Positions 61,684 to 64,000 of a stretch of DNA of 64,000 bases are shown here, one piece after another. Positions within the stretch are counted from its first letter, which is position 1; each line of letters begins with the position of its first letter. Source of the stretch: Candidatus Kapaibacterium sp. Lineage in GTDB: Bacteria; Bacteroidota; Ignavibacteria; Kapaibacteriales; NICIL-2. Location: positions 1,190,579-1,254,578 of the forward strand of contig BPHK01000001.1 of the NCBI GenBank assembly GCA_026003495.1, written 5' to 3'. The notes beneath the pieces were generated by a model. That model made no database searches. It saw nothing but the letters and a program-made list of their open reading frames with translations, and was not told the DNA's origin. The position numbers were made by a program, and so were the translations under genes.

Positions 61684-64000
61684 CTACCGTGCGATGATAA
61701 GCTGACGGCGACCAACAATCAGGCTTTGTCGGTAGAGCTGCAGGCTATAGACTCCGCTTGGCAACGCAGAGACGCTAATCGTTGTTCGATCGCCAGTGGT
61801 TGGTGTGCCGTGGAGTCGCAGACCAGTGCCAACGAGGCGACCGAGGACATCCACGATTGCGTAGCGATCGAAGTCGCTACCACTGACAATCGTGATAGCG
61901 TCGCTTGCTGGCTGCGGGAAGATCTCAAATTCAGGATCGGTTGCGTCAGTGACACTCGATACGACATCCACCGTGGAAGAATCGGATATTGTTTGGCGAC
62001 ACCGGCCAACGATGTAGCACTCGTAGACACCTCGATCGTTTTTCGTGACGTTGGGGATCGTCAGCACCGGTCCAGAGCCGATCGAATCGGGAAGAGGAAT
62101 GCCGTCTTTGACCCACTGATACCGTAGGCTATCGCCACGGGAGGCTTGTGCAACTACAGTGAGAACAAGCGTCGAACCTTCGAGTATCTGGACGACAGGT
62201 CGGGGTTGCGTGAGGATTTTGGGTGCCTGGATGACCGAATAGCTAAAGGGTTCTGCGTAGAGTGTGTCGCCACACTGTGTGATTGCATAGGCGCGGACGA
62301 CATCGCCAGTGTCGTTATTCAACTGCGGTGGAGCGATCTTATAGTAGGCAACGACAGAGCGGGTGTTGTAGAAGGACAAATTCCCGACACCCCACTGCCG
62401 AGGAGCAACGATGATGAGTTCGCGCACTTCCTCGGAGAGTGTATAGCGAAGTTCTAGCGAATCACCTTCGCAGAGACTTGTATCGCGCGGTTGCCCAAGG
62501 ATCCGTACCGCAGGACGCAGTCGCAACTGACGTGCCGGTGTCCGATAGACTTGACCACTTTCATCTGTGATCGTACAGGCATAGCGTCCGGTGTCGCTCG
62601 GCTGAAGCTGGCCAATGGTAAGGCGTGAGCTTGCTGTCCCGCTGATACGACCTGATTCTTGGATCGGGATGCCATTCTTGCTCCATTGATACCGAAGCAT
62701 CGAGCCGCTAGTTGATTGTGCGGAGACTTCAAGTGTCACGTCGCTGCCGGTGCATCCCTCAATGGCAGTTGTGTCGAATGTCGCAACAATCCCTGTGAAC
62801 CGGAGCGCACCGGTATCGGAGATAACCGAACCGCACGTTGTAGTTACAACGCAGTAGTAGTCTGAGCCGTAATCAGCTTGCTGGACGTTTCGGATTGTCA
62901 GTGTAGCAGTTTGGCTTCCAGTGATGCGGTTGTTGTCAATGATCGGTCGAGAGCCGCGATACCACTGGTAGGTTGCGCGAGGGTCAGTAGCATTGGTTTC
63001 GATGGAAAGTTGCGCCGTTTTACCAGGACCAGCATAGACGGTTCCGGGCTGACGGGTAATTTGCAGTGCGGGGCGAACGACGATGGTGATGTAGTCGCTG
63101 GAATCACCAGGGCAGGCTCCTCCTCCGTAGAGACGGCAGCGGTAGATACCAGAGCTCTGGGCATTGACGAAGGATAACAGCAGCGAGTTGCTCGTTGCAC
63201 CGGCGAGTGGCTGGCCGTCTTTTTCCCATTGGTAGCGGAGGTTTGTCCCTGCAGCAAGGATTACCAGACGGATACTATCGCCTGGACAGAGCGTTGTATC
63301 CCGCGATTGCGAGATAAGCCGCGGTGGCGTGTTGAGAGTGAACGGCCCAGTGATAGCGAAGACGTCCGGCCGTGCAATATCCACCACACGGATATGGGTA
63401 TTGCTCGATCCGCCCAAACTTTCAGGAATGTCGAGCTGGAGCGTTTGCGTGCCGGGGAGAATGCCGCTTCGAAGTGGATAAACTTGGCCATCACGGATGA
63501 GTTCGACACGAGCACTATCCACACCACGAATGAGTACATTCAACGTCAGCGGTCCACGTAAGCAGAGGGATTGCCCAGCAAGCTGTGTCGCCAGCTCGAT
63601 CCGCGGGGTGTGGATGATACTTGCGTTGATACCGCTCGAAGGCGTGCGAGTATCTGCTTGGCCCCAAATGCCGTCGCTATCGGTAAACGTGCGGAGGATC
63701 GATCCTGTGTTCAGGTCACGTACTTCGATGCGGCGGATCGCTGCAATTGCATTCGGAACGACCGTTGCGAATGCACCGTTGGTGCTATCAACAGCAGTGT
63801 AGAACGGAACTGCACTGGTGACGGTCGTTCCTTCATCTTGCACGATCGCCGTTGCAACAGGCCTGGACTGTCCGGTGATGTCGTCGTACAAGCAGACGAT
63901 GGTCTTGGGAGTTAGACCGCTTGCAGAGTCAACCATTCCCGAAACTTTGTTCGCGGTAGCGCCGAAGTAGAGTGCCCGCGTCCCTTGAGTCGTAACGATG
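61684..64000 (-). CDS. Large T9SS-exported protein with four Ig-like domains, 5' end outside the window
   Basis: The frame is open to the right edge (translation before MVDSAS reads YFGATANKVSG), so the start is beyond 64000. At least 772 residues are visible. Four Ig-like domains share the pattern RYQW or TYQW - DG or RG - GxYxC: RYQWEKDGQPL, TYQWYRGSRPI, RYQWSKNGIPI and RYQWVKDGIPL, each with a later Tyr-x-Cys. The C-terminus (EIFPQPASDAITIVSGSDFD and VSALPSGVYSLQLY) is a T9SS sorting domain. It lies 37 nt upstream of the other giant gene in the same direction, so the pair is likely co-transcribed. Function not known; a surface adhesin is a reasonable guess. Confidence 0.83.
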   Translation of the reverse strand, partial: IVTTQGTRALYFGATANKVSGMVDSASGLTPKTIVCLYDDITGQSRPVATAIVQDEGTTVTSAVPFYTAVDSTNGAFATVVPNAIAAIRRIEVRDLNTGSILRTFTDSDGIWGQADTRTPSSGINASIIHTPRIELATQLAGQSLCLRGPLTLNVLIRGVDSARVELIRDGQVYPLRSGILPGTQTLQLDIPESLGGSSNTHIRVVDIARPDVFAITGPFTLNTPPRLISQSRDTTLCPGDSIRLVILAAGTNLRYQWEKDGQPLAGATSNSLLLSFVNAQSSGIYRCRLYGGGACPGDSSDYITIVVRPALQITRQPGTVYAGPGKTAQLSIETNATDPRATYQWYRGSRPIIDNNRITGSQTATLTIRNVQQADYGSDYYCVVTTTCGSVISDTGALRFTGIVATFDTTAIEGCTGSDVTLEVSAQSTSGSMLRYQWSKNGIPIQESGRISGTASSRLTIGQLQPSDTGRYACTITDESGQVYRTPARQLRLRPAVRILGQPRDTSLCEGDSLELRYTLSEEVRELIIVAPRQWGVGNLSFYNTRSVVAYYKIAPPQLNNDTGDVVRAYAITQCGDTLYAEPFSYSVIQAPKILTQPRPVVQILEGSTLVLTVVAQASRGDSLRYQWVKDGIPLPDSIGSGPVLTIPNVTKNDRGVYECYIVGRCRQTISDSSTVDVVSSVTDATDPEFEIFPQPASDAITIVSGSDFDRYAIVDVLGRLVGTGLRLHGTPTTGDRTTISVSALPSGVYSLQLYRQSLIVGRRQLIIAR

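Noticed and set aside
1-64000. Search for CRISPR arrays, transposases, integrases, phage genes or toxin-antitoxin pairs
   Set aside because: None seen; all genes are chromosomal housekeeping, envelope or secreted-protein genes with uniform composition.

Overview
The window reads as chromosomal DNA of a free-living Gram-negative bacterium of the Bacteroidetes/Chlorobi superphylum, most likely the Ignavibacteria/Kapabacteria (OPB56-like) side. Three predicted secreted proteins end in type IX secretion (T9SS) C-terminal sorting domains. There is an Oar-like TonB-dependent receptor, a TonB/ExbB/ExbD/ExbD cluster, an alternate GlmU-like protein and a Chlorobi/Alvin-type 2[4Fe-4S] ferredoxin. Several operons are preceded by the Bacteroidetes-type promoter element TAnnTTTG, and several genes have Shine-Dalgarno sequences, which classical Bacteroidetes mostly lack. 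The taxonomic call is inference. Nothing in the window looks like a phage, plasmid, transposon or CRISPR locus, and gene density is very high with many 1-60 nt overlaps.

Left part (1-17950, all + strand): a DedA fragment, a ferredoxin-reductase-like flavoprotein, NAD(P)HX repair (nnr), VanZ-like protein, tgt, yajC and ribBA, closed by a terminator. Then come greA, an HU gene with its own promoter and terminator, pyrB-carB-prmC, a STAS protein, and the exbB-exbD-exbD-tonB cluster. That cluster continues into a small membrane protein, a PstS-like binding lipoprotein and a TPR protein.

17990-27047 (+): a fatty-acid and phospholipid operon yceD-rpmF-plsX-fabH-fabD-fabG-acpP-fabF-rnc, followed by a TlpA-like thioredoxin-fold gene whose 5' part is broken by three successive frame changes. 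27106-30489 (-): pyrG-FKBP-GlmU-like operon. 30690-38451 (+): an Oar-like receptor, a DUF4397 lipoprotein, a T9SS-exported EEP nuclease/phosphatase and speA (arginine decarboxylase). 38471-41548 (-): ferredoxin, amidohydrolase and an ATP-grasp-like protein. 41643-47545 (-): dnaE, hotdog thioesterase and a soluble histidine kinase. A tRNA-Leu(UAA) follows on the + strand.

47883-57638 (-): the classical information-processing operon rimP-nusA-infB-rbfA-truB-ribF-rpsO-pnp, with a TAnnTTTG element just upstream of rimP. 57723-64000 (-): two very large Ig-like/anchor-repeat T9SS surface proteins, the second running off the window.

The most notable observations are a tRNA-guanine transglycosylase in which all four zinc ligands are replaced while the catalytic aspartates are kept, the triple-frameshift TlpA-like gene, and an unassigned ATP-grasp-like protein translationally coupled to an amidohydrolase and facing speA. 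I see no complete new defence or mobile system in this window.
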